A DNA stretch of 64,000 nt from CAITWD01 sp963842065 (GTDB taxonomy: Bacteria; Actinomycetota; Thermoleophilia; Miltoncostaeales; Miltoncostaeaceae), in assembly GCA_963842065.1 (NCBI GenBank), contig CAWJEW010000002.1, positions 496,001 to 560,000 on the forward strand, given 5' to 3'. Every line of letters begins with the position of its first letter. Position 1 is the first letter of the stretch. The notes below the pieces were generated by a model that did no database searches, was not told where the DNA came from, and worked only from the letters and a program-made list of their open reading frames with translations. A program made the position numbers and the translations under genes. Shown in pieces: positions 17,643 through 27,632 of the stretch.

Positions 17643-19051
17643 ACCTCGACGATGCGCTTGCCTACGTCGAGAGCCTCGACATCCTCGGCATGCGCTTCGG
17701 GTTGGCGCGGATGCAGCACATCCTCGCCGAGCTCGGCGATCCCCACCGCGCGCAGCCGGCCATCCATGTCGTCGGGACCAACGGCAAGTCGTCAACGGCG
17801 CGCCTGCTGGCGGCGCTCCTCGCCGGTGAGGGTTTGCGCAGCGCGGCCTATCTGTCCCCACACGTCGTGGGGTGGACCGAGCGGGTGATGATCGACGGCC
17901 GGGCGGTCGGTGACGCCGCCTTCGCCGATGCGCTCGGACGGGTGCGCGCGACCGTGCAGCGCCTCGGCTACCGGGATGACGACGCGGTGACCCAGTTCGA
18001 GGTGCTTACCGCCGCGGCGTTCGTGGCGGTCGCGGCGGCGGGCGTCGATGTCGCTGTCGTCGAAGCCGGGCTCGGTGGGCGCTATGACGCGACCAACGTG
18101 CTCGACGGCGGGGCAGTGACGGTGCTGACCAACGTCTCGCGCGAGCACACCGAGCTGCTTGGGGAGACCGTCCGGGAGATCGCCGGCGAGAAGCTGGCGG
18201 TGGCGCCCGACGGCTCGGATCGGCTCGTGGTCGGGTGTCTGGACGCGCCTGCGGCTGACGCGGTGGCCGCGATCATGGCTGCGCGCCGCCTGACCGGATG
18301 GCTGGTCGGTCGCGAGGTCCGGGCCGAGGACGGGCCCGGCGGCTATCGGGTCCGCGTCGGCGACGCCGAGTATCCGGGGCTGGTCGTCGGCGCCAACGGA
18401 CGCTTCCAGCGCGAGAACCTGACCGTGGCGATCGCCGCCGCGCAGCGGTTTCTCGGGCGCGCCCTCGCATCCGGAGGCGTCCGCGAGGTCGCCGCGCGGG
18501 TGCGGATCCCCGGGCGTCTTGAGCTGTTTGACGGCGCGCCGCGCATCGTGATCGACGGGGCCCACAATCCCGCCGGGATGCAGGCGCTTGCCGGATCACT
18601 CGGCGATGTGTTTGCCAGCATCCGCCCGGTCGGGGTCGTGTCGGTGCTCGGCGACAAGGATGTCGCGGCGATGCTCGCGCCGCTGATTCCGCTCTGCAGC
18701 GGCCTGGTGCTCACCCGCTCCAGCCACCGGCGCGCCGCGGACCCCGAGCACGTCGCCGAGGCCGCACGGCGCCAGGACGCGGTCTGCGAGGTCGTCAGCG
18801 ACCCGCATGCCGCCCTCGCGCGGGCGGTGGCCCTCGCGGGCCACGACGGCGGGGTCGTCGTCTGCGGCTCGCTGTATCTGCTCGGTGACCTGCGGGCGGG
18901 GCTCGTCGCCGCGCGACCCACCGGCATGAATGAGCCTTCCTTGAGCGGCGGCGCAGTGTCATGGTGTGCCAAGAGACCCGAAATGGCTGCGAAACGCCCT
19001 GCTATGCTCGCCCCGCACAATTTCGGAACGAGTTTGGATGCCAACCATTGA
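17639..19051 (+). CDS. folC: Dihydrofolate synthase / folylpolyglutamate synthase
   Basis: Mur-ligase-family enzyme adding glutamate to dihydropteroate or folates. P-loop VVGTNGKSSTARL (HVVGTNGKG type), YLSPHVVGWTERV, EAGLGGRYDATNV, NVSREHTELLG, FQRENLTVAIAA, and DGAHNPAGMQAL. GTG 17639 overlaps the valS stop (GTGA). The homologous part ends near GDLRAGL (about residue 425); the remaining ~40 codons to 19051 look non-coding and run over the promoter and first codons of the next gene, so a small indel may have removed the real stop near 18930. Confidence 0.93.
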   Translation: MNLDDALAYVESLDILGMRFGLARMQHILAELGDPHRAQPAIHVVGTNGKSSTARLLAALLAGEGLRSAAYLSPHVVGWTERVMIDGRAVGDAAFADALGRVRATVQRLGYRDDDAVTQFEVLTAAAFVAVAAAGVDVAVVEAGLGGRYDATNVLDGGAVTVLTNVSREHTELLGETVREIAGEKLAVAPDGSDRLVVGCLDAPAADAVAAIMAARRLTGWLVGREVRAEDGPGGYRVRVGDAEYPGLVVGANGRFQRENLTVAIAAAQRFLGRALASGGVREVAARVRIPGRLELFDGAPRIVIDGAHNPAGMQALAGSLGDVFASIRPVGVVSVLGDKDVAAMLAPLIPLCSGLVLTRSSHRRAADPEHVAEAARRQDAVCEVVSDPHAALARAVALAGHDGGVVVCGSLYLLGDLRAGLVAARPTGMNEPSLSGGAVSWCAKRPEMAAKRPAMLAPHNFGTSLDANH

Positions 19052-19363
19052 TCACAACGACCCGTTTGCGACCGTGACCAGTTTCTTCAGCTCAGGCCTC
19101 TGGAGCGCGCTCAGCCTGCTGCATCGAGGTCTTCCTGGTGCTGCTGTGGCTCGCGCTGATCTGGTGGATCTACCAGGACGTGCGGCGGCGGACCGAGAAC
19201 GGGGTGATGGTCACGATCGCGCTCGTCTTGGCGGTCGTGCATACCGTTCTTCGGGCCGATCATCTACCTGATCATCCGGCCGCCGGAGATCATGGACGAG
19301 GCCCGCGAGCGCGAGCTGGAGCTGGTGGCCTTGGAGCGCCGGCTGCATGAGACTCGGCGATGA
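19038..19363 (+). CDS. Small two-helix membrane protein, two +1 frameshifts
   Basis: Read as MPTIDHNDPFATVTSFFSSG, then EVFLVLLWLALIWWIYQDVRRR, then PFFGPIIYLIIRPPEIMDEA and ERELELVALERRLHE. This is the pattern of small PLDc_N-type membrane proteins with a charged C-terminal helix, common next to folC/ndk in related genomes in my recollection. Frame changes are needed at about 19120 (extra C in CTGCATCGAGG) and about 19240 (extra C in GTGCATACCG). The stop is at 19361. Function unknown; the C-terminal zinc ribbons of longer relatives are not evident. Confidence 0.6.
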
Positions 19364-19638
19364 CGAGGGCCGTCAGATGGTCTCGCGCATCATCGCGCGC
19401 GACGGCCTTGGCATCGGCGCCGACGTCGACGCCCGGGACATCCTGCATGCAGGCCGGCGCGGTGACCCGCGACGACCTGAAAGACCTGGAGTCGCGTCTG
19501 ACCGAGCTCGAGTTCCGCCTGCGCGTCACCGATCGCGTCAACCGCGAGAGCGCGCCGTCGGGGGTGCCGTTCGACCAGCCGGGGGAGACCGGCCAGGCCC
19601 AGGCGATCCGCCAGACCCGTACCGATACGCCGAGCTGA
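19347..19638 (+). CDS. Small acidic coiled-coil protein, one +1 frameshift
   Basis: Starts MRLGDDEGRQMVSRIIARDG, then after a +1 change near 19445 (CCTGCATGCAGG) continues AGAVTRDDLKDLESRLTELE FRLRVTDRVN and a polar tail, ending at 19638. The middle is a predicted coiled coil. It overlaps the preceding membrane protein by 17 nt and could be its C-terminal part if a further indel exists. No family recognised. The combination of correct phase after correction and coiled-coil pattern supports a real gene, but boundaries are insecure. Confidence 0.4.
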
Positions 19639-19652
19639 CCCGGAGGGTTCGA

Positions 19653-20059
19653 TTGAGCGAGCGCTCATTTGTCATGATCAAACCCGATGGCGTCGCCGCC
19701 GGGCTGACCGGGGAGATCATCTCGCGCATCGAGCGCCGCGGTCTCGTGATTGCGGCCTGAAGAAGCTGACCGTCTCGCCAGCGGCCGCCGAGGCCCACTA
19801 CGCCGAGCACCGCGACAGACCGTTCTTCGGGGAACTGGTGGACTTCATCACCTCGGGGCCGGTCGTGATGATGGCAGTCGACGGACAGGGTGCGATCGGC
19901 GCCATGCGGACCATGATGGGCGCCACGAACCCGCTCAACGCTGCACCCGGCACGATCCGCGGCGATTACGCGCTCGACGTGGGCCAGAACATCATCCACG
20001 GCTCCGACGGTGAGGAATCGGCAGCGCGCGAGCTCGCGCTGCACTTCCCGGAGCTGTGA
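19653..20059 (+). CDS. ndk: Nucleoside diphosphate kinase, one -1 frameshift
   Basis: Transfers the gamma phosphate of ATP to NDPs through a phospho-histidine. TTG 19653 is preceded by GGAGG at a 9-nt spacing. N-terminal part SERSFVMIKPDGVAAGLTGEI is followed by a missing G near 19755 (GCGGCCTGAAG should be GCGGGCCTGAAG), after which LKKLTVSP, FFGELVDFITSGPVVMM, MMGATNPLNAAPGTIRGDY and the active-site NIIHGSD follow. Length (~135 residues) is standard. The stop forms GTGA with the next gene, maf. Confidence 0.93.
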
Positions 20060-20640
20060 TCCTGCTTGCATCGCGTTCGCCCCAGCGGCGAGCGATGCTG
20101 CGCCAGCTCGGGCTCGAGTTCCGTGTCGTCGCGGCCGGCTTCGACGAGCACACCGGCGGGAGTGGACCCGGTCGCGGTCGTGACCGCCAACGCGCTCGGC
20201 AAGGCGCGTGAGGTCGCCGCTCGTGCCGGCGTGCCGCATGAGGGCGCCGTCCTCGGCGGCCGATACTGAGGTCGTTCGCGACGGGGTCGTGCTCGGCAAG
20301 CCGGCGGATCATCACGCGGCCGAGGCGATGCTCGGCGACCCTCGCCGGCCGTACTCACGAGGTCATTACCGGGGTGGCGCTGATCACCGGCGCCGGCGAG
20401 CGGACCGCCCACGAGACGACGCGGGTGCTCATGCGCCCGCTCACCGACGCCGAGATCCGCTGGTACGTGCGCACCGGGGAGTGGCGCGAGCGCGCCGGCG
20501 GTTACGCGATCCAGGGCGCCGGGGCCGCGCTGTGCGCGCGGGTCGAGGGTGATCCGTCGAACGTCGTCGGGCTGCCGATGGCGCTGGTGGCGCGCCTTCT
20601 GGGCGAGGCAGGGCTCTGGCCCGGGCCGGTGCCGCGCTAG
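20056..20640 (+). CDS. maf: Maf-like nucleotide pyrophosphatase, three +1 frameshifts
   Basis: Maf/YhdE family, which hydrolyses non-canonical or UTP/dTTP nucleotides. Begins at GTG 20056 as ILLASRSPQRRAMLRQLGL (family hallmark LASxSPRRxxLLxxLG), then FDEHTGG / VDPVAVVTANALGKAREVA / ADTEVVRDGVVLGKP / TLAGRTHEVITGVAL, ending with DAEIRWYVRTGEW, GYAIQGAGAALCARVEGDPS NVVGLPM. Each slash marks a +1 shift (about 20155, 20258 and 20340), all corrected by removing one base. All motifs including the VLGADTEV catalytic Asp region are recoverable. Three extra bases in 600 is the densest error cluster in the window. Confidence 0.9.
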
Positions 20641-20859
20641 CTAGAACAGCGGCGGGTAGCGCTCGAGCAGTTCCTTATGCCGGCGCGAGCGCTCGGCGGC
20701 CGCGAGTTCGGCCGGGTCGTTGCCCTTGTCCCGGAGGCGTCGCAGCGTCTCGAGGATTTCCGTGCGCCGCTGCTCGCGGGCACGGGCATCCTGGTCGGCG
20801 CGGCGCATCGCTCGGCGGTACGAGCTGTTGTCGTCGGCGAACAAGGGCGGCATACGCAC
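20641..20859 (-). CDS. Small charged hypothetical protein
   Basis: A 72-codon frame from GTG 20859 (or ATG 20853) whose stop abuts the maf stop. The sequence is rich in Arg, Glu and Ala with an amphipathic helical look (RRTEILETLRRLRDKGNDPA, AAERSRRHKELLERYPPLF) and a repeated PPLF at both ends. It fills exactly the space between maf and the mreB promoter. No family recognised; composition is compatible with coding but it could be chance. Confidence 0.4.
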   Translation of the reverse strand: MRMPPLFADDNSSYRRAMRRADQDARAREQRRTEILETLRRLRDKGNDPAELAAAERSRRHKELLERYPPLF

Positions 20860-20952
20860 ATCAGGGTAGCGAACACCGCGGCGAGTGGCGCGGGGACCGT
20901 AGTCTCGCTACCGTCCCGTGTGCACGCCACATTGCACGCTGTGCTTCTGCCG

Positions 20953-20981
20953 CTGGCAGCAGGCCATTACTCGGCTAATAT
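20953..20981 (+). promoter_or_regulatory. Predicted promoter of the mreBCD-mrdA-rodA operon
   Basis: CTGGCA (20953-20958) and TAATAT (20976-20981) are separated by 17 nt, a good match to the housekeeping sigma consensus in an otherwise GC-rich region. A start about 7 nt downstream would leave a 15-nt leader to ATG 21003 or 48 nt to the alternative start at 21036. Confidence 0.55.
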
Positions 20982-21002
20982 CGGCCGGCACAAGCCCGTG
21001 CG

Positions 21003-22079
<1,077 letters not shown>

Positions 22080-22107
22080 GCCGGCGCGTGCGACGTCGCC
22101 GACTCCG

Positions 22108-23019
22108 GTGAGCAACCAGGGCAACACTCCACTCGCGCACCGACGCGTCATGGCCCGTCGTCTGATCGTCGGTGGCCTGGTGGTGCTGTGCGTGATCGTC
22201 CTGTCGATCTACGGGCGCGAGACCTCGAGCGGGCCGCTGCACGGAATCCAGAGTGGGGCCAGCACGTTGGTCACCCCGGTCCAGGACGGGATGAGCCGCG
22301 CGGTGCAGCCGGTGCGCAATGCCTGGGACTGGGCCAAGAGCCTGGTCAACGCGCGGGACCGGGCCGCCCAGCTGGCCAAGGAAAACCAGCAGCTGAAGGC
22401 GGAGATCGTGCAGGGCCAGTTCAACTACGAGGAGAATCAGCGGCTGATTCAGATCCCCGGTCTCGGCAACGCGTGGAACGTCGACTATACGCAGGTCCCG
22501 GCCGACATCATCGGCTGGTCCGCCTCGCCGTACTACGACGAGGCCCGGATCGACAAGGGGACCTCGAGCGGCGTCATCGTCAACGCGCCGGTCATCGCCG
22601 CCGGGACCGCCGGACCGGCGCTGGTCGGGGTGATCACCCAAGCCGGGCCGATCAGCTCGACGGTCTCCTTCCTCTCCCAGCCGCAGTCGAGCGTCGGGGT
22701 GACCATCACCGAGGCGAACTCGGCCTTCGGGATCCTGCAGCCAACCGCCCCGGGGGCGTTCGAGATCACCGGCATCCCGGTCGGCAAGCCGATCGCCGAC
22801 GGTGACATCGTCTACACGGCCGGGTTCCGGGACCTCGGTCAGCTGTCGATCTACCCCCGCGGCATCCCGATCGGCGTGGTCGAGGGCGTCGGCCACCGGG
22901 AGACCGATGTCGAGCAGACCGTGCAGGTCGATCCGTTCGTCGACCCGAATTCGCTGGCGTACGTGGTCGCGCTGGCGCCCAAGAGCGCGCTGGCCAAGCA
23001 GCGAGCATCGACGCCGTGA
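22108..23019 (+). CDS. mreC: Cell shape-determining protein MreC
   Basis: A 303-residue bitopic membrane protein linking MreB to PBP2. Short cytoplasmic N-terminus, one transmembrane helix at residues ~17-36 (LIVGGLVVLCVIVLSIYG), periplasmic coiled coil (~75-115: RDRAAQLAKENQQLKAEIV), then the double beta-barrel domain (VPADIIGWSASPYYDEARID KG, VGVITQAGPISSTVSFLS, GDIVYTAGFRDLGQLSIYPRG). GTG 22108 start. Its stop overlaps the mreD GTG by four bases. Confidence 0.95.
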   Translation: MSNQGNTPLAHRRVMARRLIVGGLVVLCVIVLSIYGRETSSGPLHGIQSGASTLVTPVQDGMSRAVQPVRNAWDWAKSLVNARDRAAQLAKENQQLKAEIVQGQFNYEENQRLIQIPGLGNAWNVDYTQVPADIIGWSASPYYDEARIDKGTSSGVIVNAPVIAAGTAGPALVGVITQAGPISSTVSFLSQPQSSVGVTITEANSAFGILQPTAPGAFEITGIPVGKPIADGDIVYTAGFRDLGQLSIYPRGIPIGVVEGVGHRETDVEQTVQVDPFVDPNSLAYVVALAPKSALAKQRASTP

Positions 23020-23606
23020 GCACCCGGCCACCCATGATCATCTCGGCCGGCGGCACCGAGTCGCCGTCGGCCGGTGCGATTGTCCGGGCGCCGCGGTTAT
23101 GGATGGTCGCGGTGCTCGTCGTCGTCGCGGTGCTGCTGCAGGTCTCGCTCATGCCGTTCATCAACATCGCCGGTGGCATTCCGGACGTGCTGGTCTGCGT
23201 GATCGTGGCGGTCGGGCTCCTGCGCGGTCCGCTGGTCGGCGCCGTCGCCGGCGCGGCCGGCGGGTTTTTGGTCGAGCTGACGTCCCCGGTCGGGACCCTG
23301 GGTGTGCTCGCGTTGCTCTATCTCGTCGTAGGATGGGGTGCAGGGCGCCTGTGCGGCCGCGACGAGGTGCGGGGGCTCTTGCCGCCGGTCGTGCTGTGCG
23401 TGATCGCTGAAGCCGTGGTCCAGATCGGCGAGGCCTTCGTGCAGCTGATGTTGTCGCGCCCCCTCGACTTTGGTGATGTTGTGCGGATTCTCTTGGCATC
23501 GGCGATCCTGACCGGGCTGATCGCGGCTCCAGTCGTGGCGGTGGCCCGGCGGACGCTGGGCGCCCCGCGTGTCGTTGAGCCGTACGCGATCCCCGGCGAC
23601 GGATGA
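23016..23606 (+). CDS. mreD: Rod shape-determining protein MreD
   Basis: A 196-residue protein with about five hydrophobic helices (LWMVAVLVVVAVLLQVSLM, ALLYLVVGWGAG, VVLCVIAEAVVQIGEAF and others), small and weakly conserved as is usual for MreD. Identification rests on size, topology and position between mreC and mrdA, coupled to both by GTGA and ATGA overlaps. Confidence 0.9.
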   Translation: MSTRPPMIISAGGTESPSAGAIVRAPRLWMVAVLVVVAVLLQVSLMPFINIAGGIPDVLVCVIVAVGLLRGPLVGAVAGAAGGFLVELTSPVGTLGVLALLYLVVGWGAGRLCGRDEVRGLLPPVVLCVIAEAVVQIGEAFVQLMLSRPLDFGDVVRILLASAILTGLIAAPVVAVARRTLGAPRVVEPYAIPGDG

Positions 23607-25612
23607 GTTCGCGGCTGGTCTCGCCGGCGGGAGGCGCTCCCGGCGGCCCCGGACGGCGGCGCCAGCGCCCGCTGAATCCCCGGACCGCGTTCCGGATCGC
23701 GGTAATCGGTGGGATTACGCTTGCCGCGGTCGCGGTGCTCGTCGTGCGCCTGTGGTTCATGCAGGTCATCGACGCGCAGAGCTATGCGCAGGCCGCGGCC
23801 GCCAACAGTATTCGCACCGTGATCGTGCCGGCACCGCGTGGGCTGATCACCGATCGCACCGGCAAGGTGGTCCTGGCCAATGACCTGCCGAGCATCAACG
23901 TCGTCGCGTTCCCGCTCGAGCTGACCGGGCCGCAGCGCACGACCGAGATGCAGATGTTGGCACCGGTACTGCACACCGGCGCCGCGCACCTGCTGGCCGC
24001 GATGAACAACGGCGAGGTCTCCTCGCCCTACGAGCCGGTCGTGCTCGCCGAAGACATCTCGCCGATCCAGCAGGCGGTGATCTCCGAGCGCCTGCGTCAG
24101 TTTCCGGGCGTCGCGCTCCAGAGCGCCTACGTGCGTAACTACCCCCTGGGAACGACCGCCGCGCACATCCTCGGCTACACGGGCCTGATCAACCAGAGCG
24201 AGTACAAGAGCTACCTGGCCAAGGGCTACGTCGGGAACGAAGAGGTCGGCCAAGCCGGCCTCGAGTACCAGTACGAGCAGTACCTGCGCGGCGTGCCGGG
24301 TCAGACCGAGGTCGAGGTCGACGCATCCGGCAACCCGGTGAGCTCGGCACCGCTGTCCTCGACGCCCCCGGTCCAAGGCGACACCCTGCAGCTGTCGATC
24401 GACATGCCCACCCAGCTGGCCCTCGAGAACGAGCTGCGTGAGCGCGTGCAGTCCTCGGGGACCGCCACGGGGGCGGCAGGGGTCGCGATCGACCCCAACA
24501 CCGGCCAGGTCCTGGCGATGGCGTCCTACCCGACCTACATCCCGAACGCGTTCGTGCAGCCGAGCCCCGCGAACGAGAAGCTCGTCACTCAGTACGCGTC
24601 GGGCACGGGGGCCGGCAGCGGGGATGTCCTGCTCAACCGGGCGATCAACCCCTACCCGCCCGGCTCGACCTTCAAGGGGGTGACCTCGCTCAGCGCATTG
24701 GAGCTCGGGATCCTGAGCCCGACCGAGCTCATCGACGGCCCGTCGGAGATCACCCTGTTCAACACCGTTTTCCCCAACTTCGAAAAGGAAGACAACGGGC
24801 TGCTTACCCTGCCGACGGCGCTGGAGGTGTCGTCAGACACCTACTTCTACCAAGTGGGCGATCGGTTCTGGCACCTGCACGCCAACGTCGCGAGCCAGAC
24901 CGGCAACGCCAACTCGGGCCTACAGCAGCAGGATTGGGCCGAGCGCTTCGGCTTCGGGGCGACGACCGGCCTTGACCTGCCCGGTGAGCAGCCGGGACGC
25001 GTGCCGACGCCGGCATGGAAGGTCGCCTACTTCGGGGCGCTCGATGAGCCGTCGATGGAGACGTGGCTTCCCGGCGACAACATCAACATGGCCGTCGGAC
25101 AGGGCAACCTGCTGGTCACGCCGCTGCAGCTCGCCCTCGCGTACGCGGCGATTGCCAACGGCGGCAGCATGGTGACCCCGACGCTCGGTATGGACGTCAC
25201 CAACCAGAGCGGGCAGGTCGTGCGCCAGCTGTCGGGGGTGACGCCGCCGCGCTCGCTGGGGCTCAACCCGGCAGACCTGGACGTCGTGCGCAAGGGGCTG
25301 TACCTCGTCGCCCAGGGCGCTCAAGGGACCGCCTCGGGTGTGTTCAGCCCCGTGGCCGCCGCCGGCGGCCCTGTCGTGGCCGGCAAGACCGGTACCGCCC
25401 AGTCCGGTGTCAACGGCGCGCCCGACCACTCCTGGTTCGTCGGCTTCGCGCCGTTTAACAACCCGAAGATCGTCGTGGCGGTGATCATCGAGCACGGCGG
25501 CGTCGGCGCGACTGCCGCCGCCCCCGCGGTCTGTGGCACGATAGCGGCGTATGGCCCGACCAAATTCAACCCGCATCTGTGCGGCACACCGCCGCCGGTG
25601 AAGTCGAATTGA
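23603..25612 (+). CDS. mrdA: Penicillin-binding protein 2, elongasome transpeptidase
   Basis: A 669-residue class B PBP that cross-links peptidoglycan with RodA. One N-terminal membrane helix (~33-55), dimerisation domain (VPAPRGLITDRTGKVVLAND, the canonical RGxIxDRxG motif), then the transpeptidase domain with catalytic S355-x-x-K358 (PPGSTFKG), S410-S411-D412 (in place of SxN, as in other PBP2s) and K595-T-G (AGKTGTAQ). It overlaps mreD by ATGA and rodA by TTGA. The C-terminal tail contains a Cys pair (AVCGTIAAYG ... HLCGT). Confidence 0.96.
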   Translation: MSSRLVSPAGGAPGGPGRRRQRPLNPRTAFRIAVIGGITLAAVAVLVVRLWFMQVIDAQSYAQAAAANSIRTVIVPAPRGLITDRTGKVVLANDLPSINVVAFPLELTGPQRTTEMQMLAPVLHTGAAHLLAAMNNGEVSSPYEPVVLAEDISPIQQAVISERLRQFPGVALQSAYVRNYPLGTTAAHILGYTGLINQSEYKSYLAKGYVGNEEVGQAGLEYQYEQYLRGVPGQTEVEVDASGNPVSSAPLSSTPPVQGDTLQLSIDMPTQLALENELRERVQSSGTATGAAGVAIDPNTGQVLAMASYPTYIPNAFVQPSPANEKLVTQYASGTGAGSGDVLLNRAINPYPPGSTFKGVTSLSALELGILSPTELIDGPSEITLFNTVFPNFEKEDNGLLTLPTALEVSSDTYFYQVGDRFWHLHANVASQTGNANSGLQQQDWAERFGFGATTGLDLPGEQPGRVPTPAWKVAYFGALDEPSMETWLPGDNINMAVGQGNLLVTPLQLALAYAAIANGGSMVTPTLGMDVTNQSGQVVRQLSGVTPPRSLGLNPADLDVVRKGLYLVAQGAQGTASGVFSPVAAAGGPVVAGKTGTAQSGVNGAPDHSWFVGFAPFNNPKIVVAVIIEHGGVGATAAAPAVCGTIAAYGPTKFNPHLCGTPPPVKSN

Positions 25613-26772
25613 CGACGCTCACGACCACGCGCGTGTCCCGCGGCGCGACGAGCACCGGCGTGCGGGCCTTCCTTGCCGGAATGGATTGGGTTCTGGTGGT
25701 CGTGGCCGCGATGCTGCTCGTGCTGGGCGTGTTCATGATCAAGACCTCGACGTCCCACGCGGTCGCGGGGAGTCCCGGGTACTTCGAAACGCGTCAGATC
25801 ATCTTCCTGATCCCGGCCGTCGCGGCCTGCGTCGCGTTTGCGGTGTTCGACATCCGTCGCCTGCAGCCGTATCCGCGCGTCCTGTTGGGCGGGCTGCTCG
25901 GCGCGCTGTTGGTCGTGTTCGCGATCGGCGTGACCGTGCGGGGCGCGAATGCGTGGATCAGCGTCGGGCCGTTCCAGCTCCAACCGTCCGAGTTCGGCAA
26001 GCTCGCCCTCGTGGTGGTTCTCGCCGCGATGGCAGTTGAGCGGATCGATGAGATCGAGCGGTGGCGGACCACGCTGACGCTGGCTGTCGTGACGGCGGCG
26101 CCGGCGCTGCTGATCTTCCTCGAGCCCGACCTCGGGATGTCGCTGATCTACTTCGCGATCCTCGCCGGCGTGCTGTTCATCGCGGGCACGCCGTGGAAGC
26201 ACTTCGCCGTGAGCGGGGTCATGATCGCCACGGCCATGGTGATGGCGTTCGGCGTGCTGCCCTCCATGGGTATTCGCGTCATCAAGGGGTACCAGCTCCA
26301 GCGCATGACCGCGTTCCTCAACGGCGGATCCGGGAACACGTCCGGATACCAGCTGGCCCAGAGCAAGACCGCAATCGGATCCGGCGGTGCGCTCGGCAAG
26401 GGGGTCGCCGGGGCGACCCAGACCGTCTACAACTTCCTGCCCGAGGGTCACACCGACTTCATCTTCGCCGTGGTCGGCGAGGTCTTCGGGTTCGTCGGGG
26501 CCGCCACGGTGGTGGTGCTGTTCGGCATCCTGATCTGGCGCGCGCTGCGGATCACCGCGCAGGCCGCGACCCAGTTTGAGCAGATCGTCGCCGGAGGGAT
26601 CTGCGCCATGTTCGGCTTCGAGGGCGTCGTGAACATCGGCATGAACGTCGGCCTGATGCCGATCACGGGCATTCCGCTGCCGTTCGTCAGCTACGGCGGC
26701 AGCCATATCGTGGCGGACATGGCGGCGGTGGGCGTCCTGCTGTCGATCCATCGCCGCCGGATGGCCATCTAG
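25609..26772 (+). CDS. rodA: RodA, SEDS peptidoglycan glycosyltransferase
   Basis: A 387-residue SEDS protein polymerising glycan strands with PBP2. About ten hydrophobic helices; conserved AWISVGPFQLQPSEFGKLAL (GxxxQPSExxK signature), FLEPDLGMSLIYF (catalytic Asp region EPDLG), FLPEGHTDFIFAVVGEVFGF and PLPFVSYGGSH. The TTG at 25609 within a TTGA overlap with mrdA is the likely start: an open frame continues upstream but overlaps PBP2. The stop shares one base with the next gene's GTG. Confidence 0.96.
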   Translation: MTTLTTTRVSRGATSTGVRAFLAGMDWVLVVVAAMLLVLGVFMIKTSTSHAVAGSPGYFETRQIIFLIPAVAACVAFAVFDIRRLQPYPRVLLGGLLGALLVVFAIGVTVRGANAWISVGPFQLQPSEFGKLALVVVLAAMAVERIDEIERWRTTLTLAVVTAAPALLIFLEPDLGMSLIYFAILAGVLFIAGTPWKHFAVSGVMIATAMVMAFGVLPSMGIRVIKGYQLQRMTAFLNGGSGNTSGYQLAQSKTAIGSGGALGKGVAGATQTVYNFLPEGHTDFIFAVVGEVFGFVGAATVVVLFGILIWRALRITAQAATQFEQIVAGGICAMFGFEGVVNIGMNVGLMPITGIPLPFVSYGGSHIVADMAAVGVLLSIHRRRMAI

Positions 26773-27632
26773 TGGGGCGCGGCGCGAGGTCCTTGCGCAC
26801 GGCGGCTCGCTGGGCGAGTCCCCTGGCGGTGGCCGTGTTGAACGCGCGATTCGACGCGCACCACGCCGGGCAGATCGTCGTCGTCGACAACGGCGACGCG
26901 CCAGCGGCCGCGCGGCTCGCCGCTGCACTCGACGCCCGGGTCGGCATCGCGGGCCCGGCCGACCTGCTGGTGTGCGTCGCCGCGCCGGGTGCGCCGAACG
27001 CGGACCTTGCCGGGTTGGTCGGCGACCACCGCCGCGCCGGAGGCGAGGCTCTGATCATCGTCGTCGGCAACGCGGTCCAGCGCCGCGCCATCGAGCGCGA
27101 GCTGCGCGCCGACCGGGATGTCGGGATCAGCGTCATGCTGTTTGTGGATGCCATCTCGGGCGCCGACCTCGCGCGGGCGCGCGGCCGCGTGGCCGACCTT
27201 GTCATCACCAGCGGCCGCGACGACCAAGTCATCAACGGCGGCGGCGGGTACCGGCGACGGTACGCGTCGTCGCTGCCCGACGTCGCCGAGCGGATGGAGA
27301 AGCGCCTGGCGCAGCGGCACGCCATCCAAGCCGCGCTCATGGACGATCCCGCTAAGACCGCCCAGAGCATGAAGTCCGGCCACGCGACGCTGGTCGCCGC
27401 GACGACGGGCACGTCCGAGGGCGGGATCGATCCGAAGCACGCCGGTCTGGTGGCGTCGGTCGCACTCCTGGCGCCGCTCTGGCAGCGGGGGGCGGGCCGT
27501 CTGGCGGCATTCGTACCCTTTACGAGGATCGCGGTGCGCGGAGGGCTCGCGTACACGGTTACTCGCCTGGTCGGCATGGTGGCGCGTCGCCTCGCCATGC
27601 ACGGCCGCGAACCGCATCAGGAGGAACGCTGA
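26772..27632 (+). CDS. Uncharacterised protein between rodA and rng
   Basis: A 286-residue protein from GTG 26772, translationally linked to both neighbours (TAGTG and CTGA overlaps). The N-terminal 130 residues look alpha/beta, Rossmann-like (AGQIVVVDNGDAPAAARLAA, ALIIVVGNAVQRRAIEREL, GISVMLFVDAISGADLARA). A helical middle follows (ERMEKRLAQRHAIQAALMDD), and the last ~60 residues contain one or two hydrophobic helices (GLVASVALLAPLWQR, AYTVTRLVGMVARRLAMHG) reminiscent of DUF697/YcjF tails. No nucleotide-binding P-loop is visible. Function not known; the operon context suggests envelope growth or RNA turnover. Confidence 0.75.
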   Translation: MGRGARSLRTAARWASPLAVAVLNARFDAHHAGQIVVVDNGDAPAAARLAAALDARVGIAGPADLLVCVAAPGAPNADLAGLVGDHRRAGGEALIIVVGNAVQRRAIERELRADRDVGISVMLFVDAISGADLARARGRVADLVITSGRDDQVINGGGGYRRRYASSLPDVAERMEKRLAQRHAIQAALMDDPAKTAQSMKSGHATLVAATTGTSEGGIDPKHAGLVASVALLAPLWQRGAGRLAAFVPFTRIAVRGGLAYTVTRLVGMVARRLAMHGREPHQEER

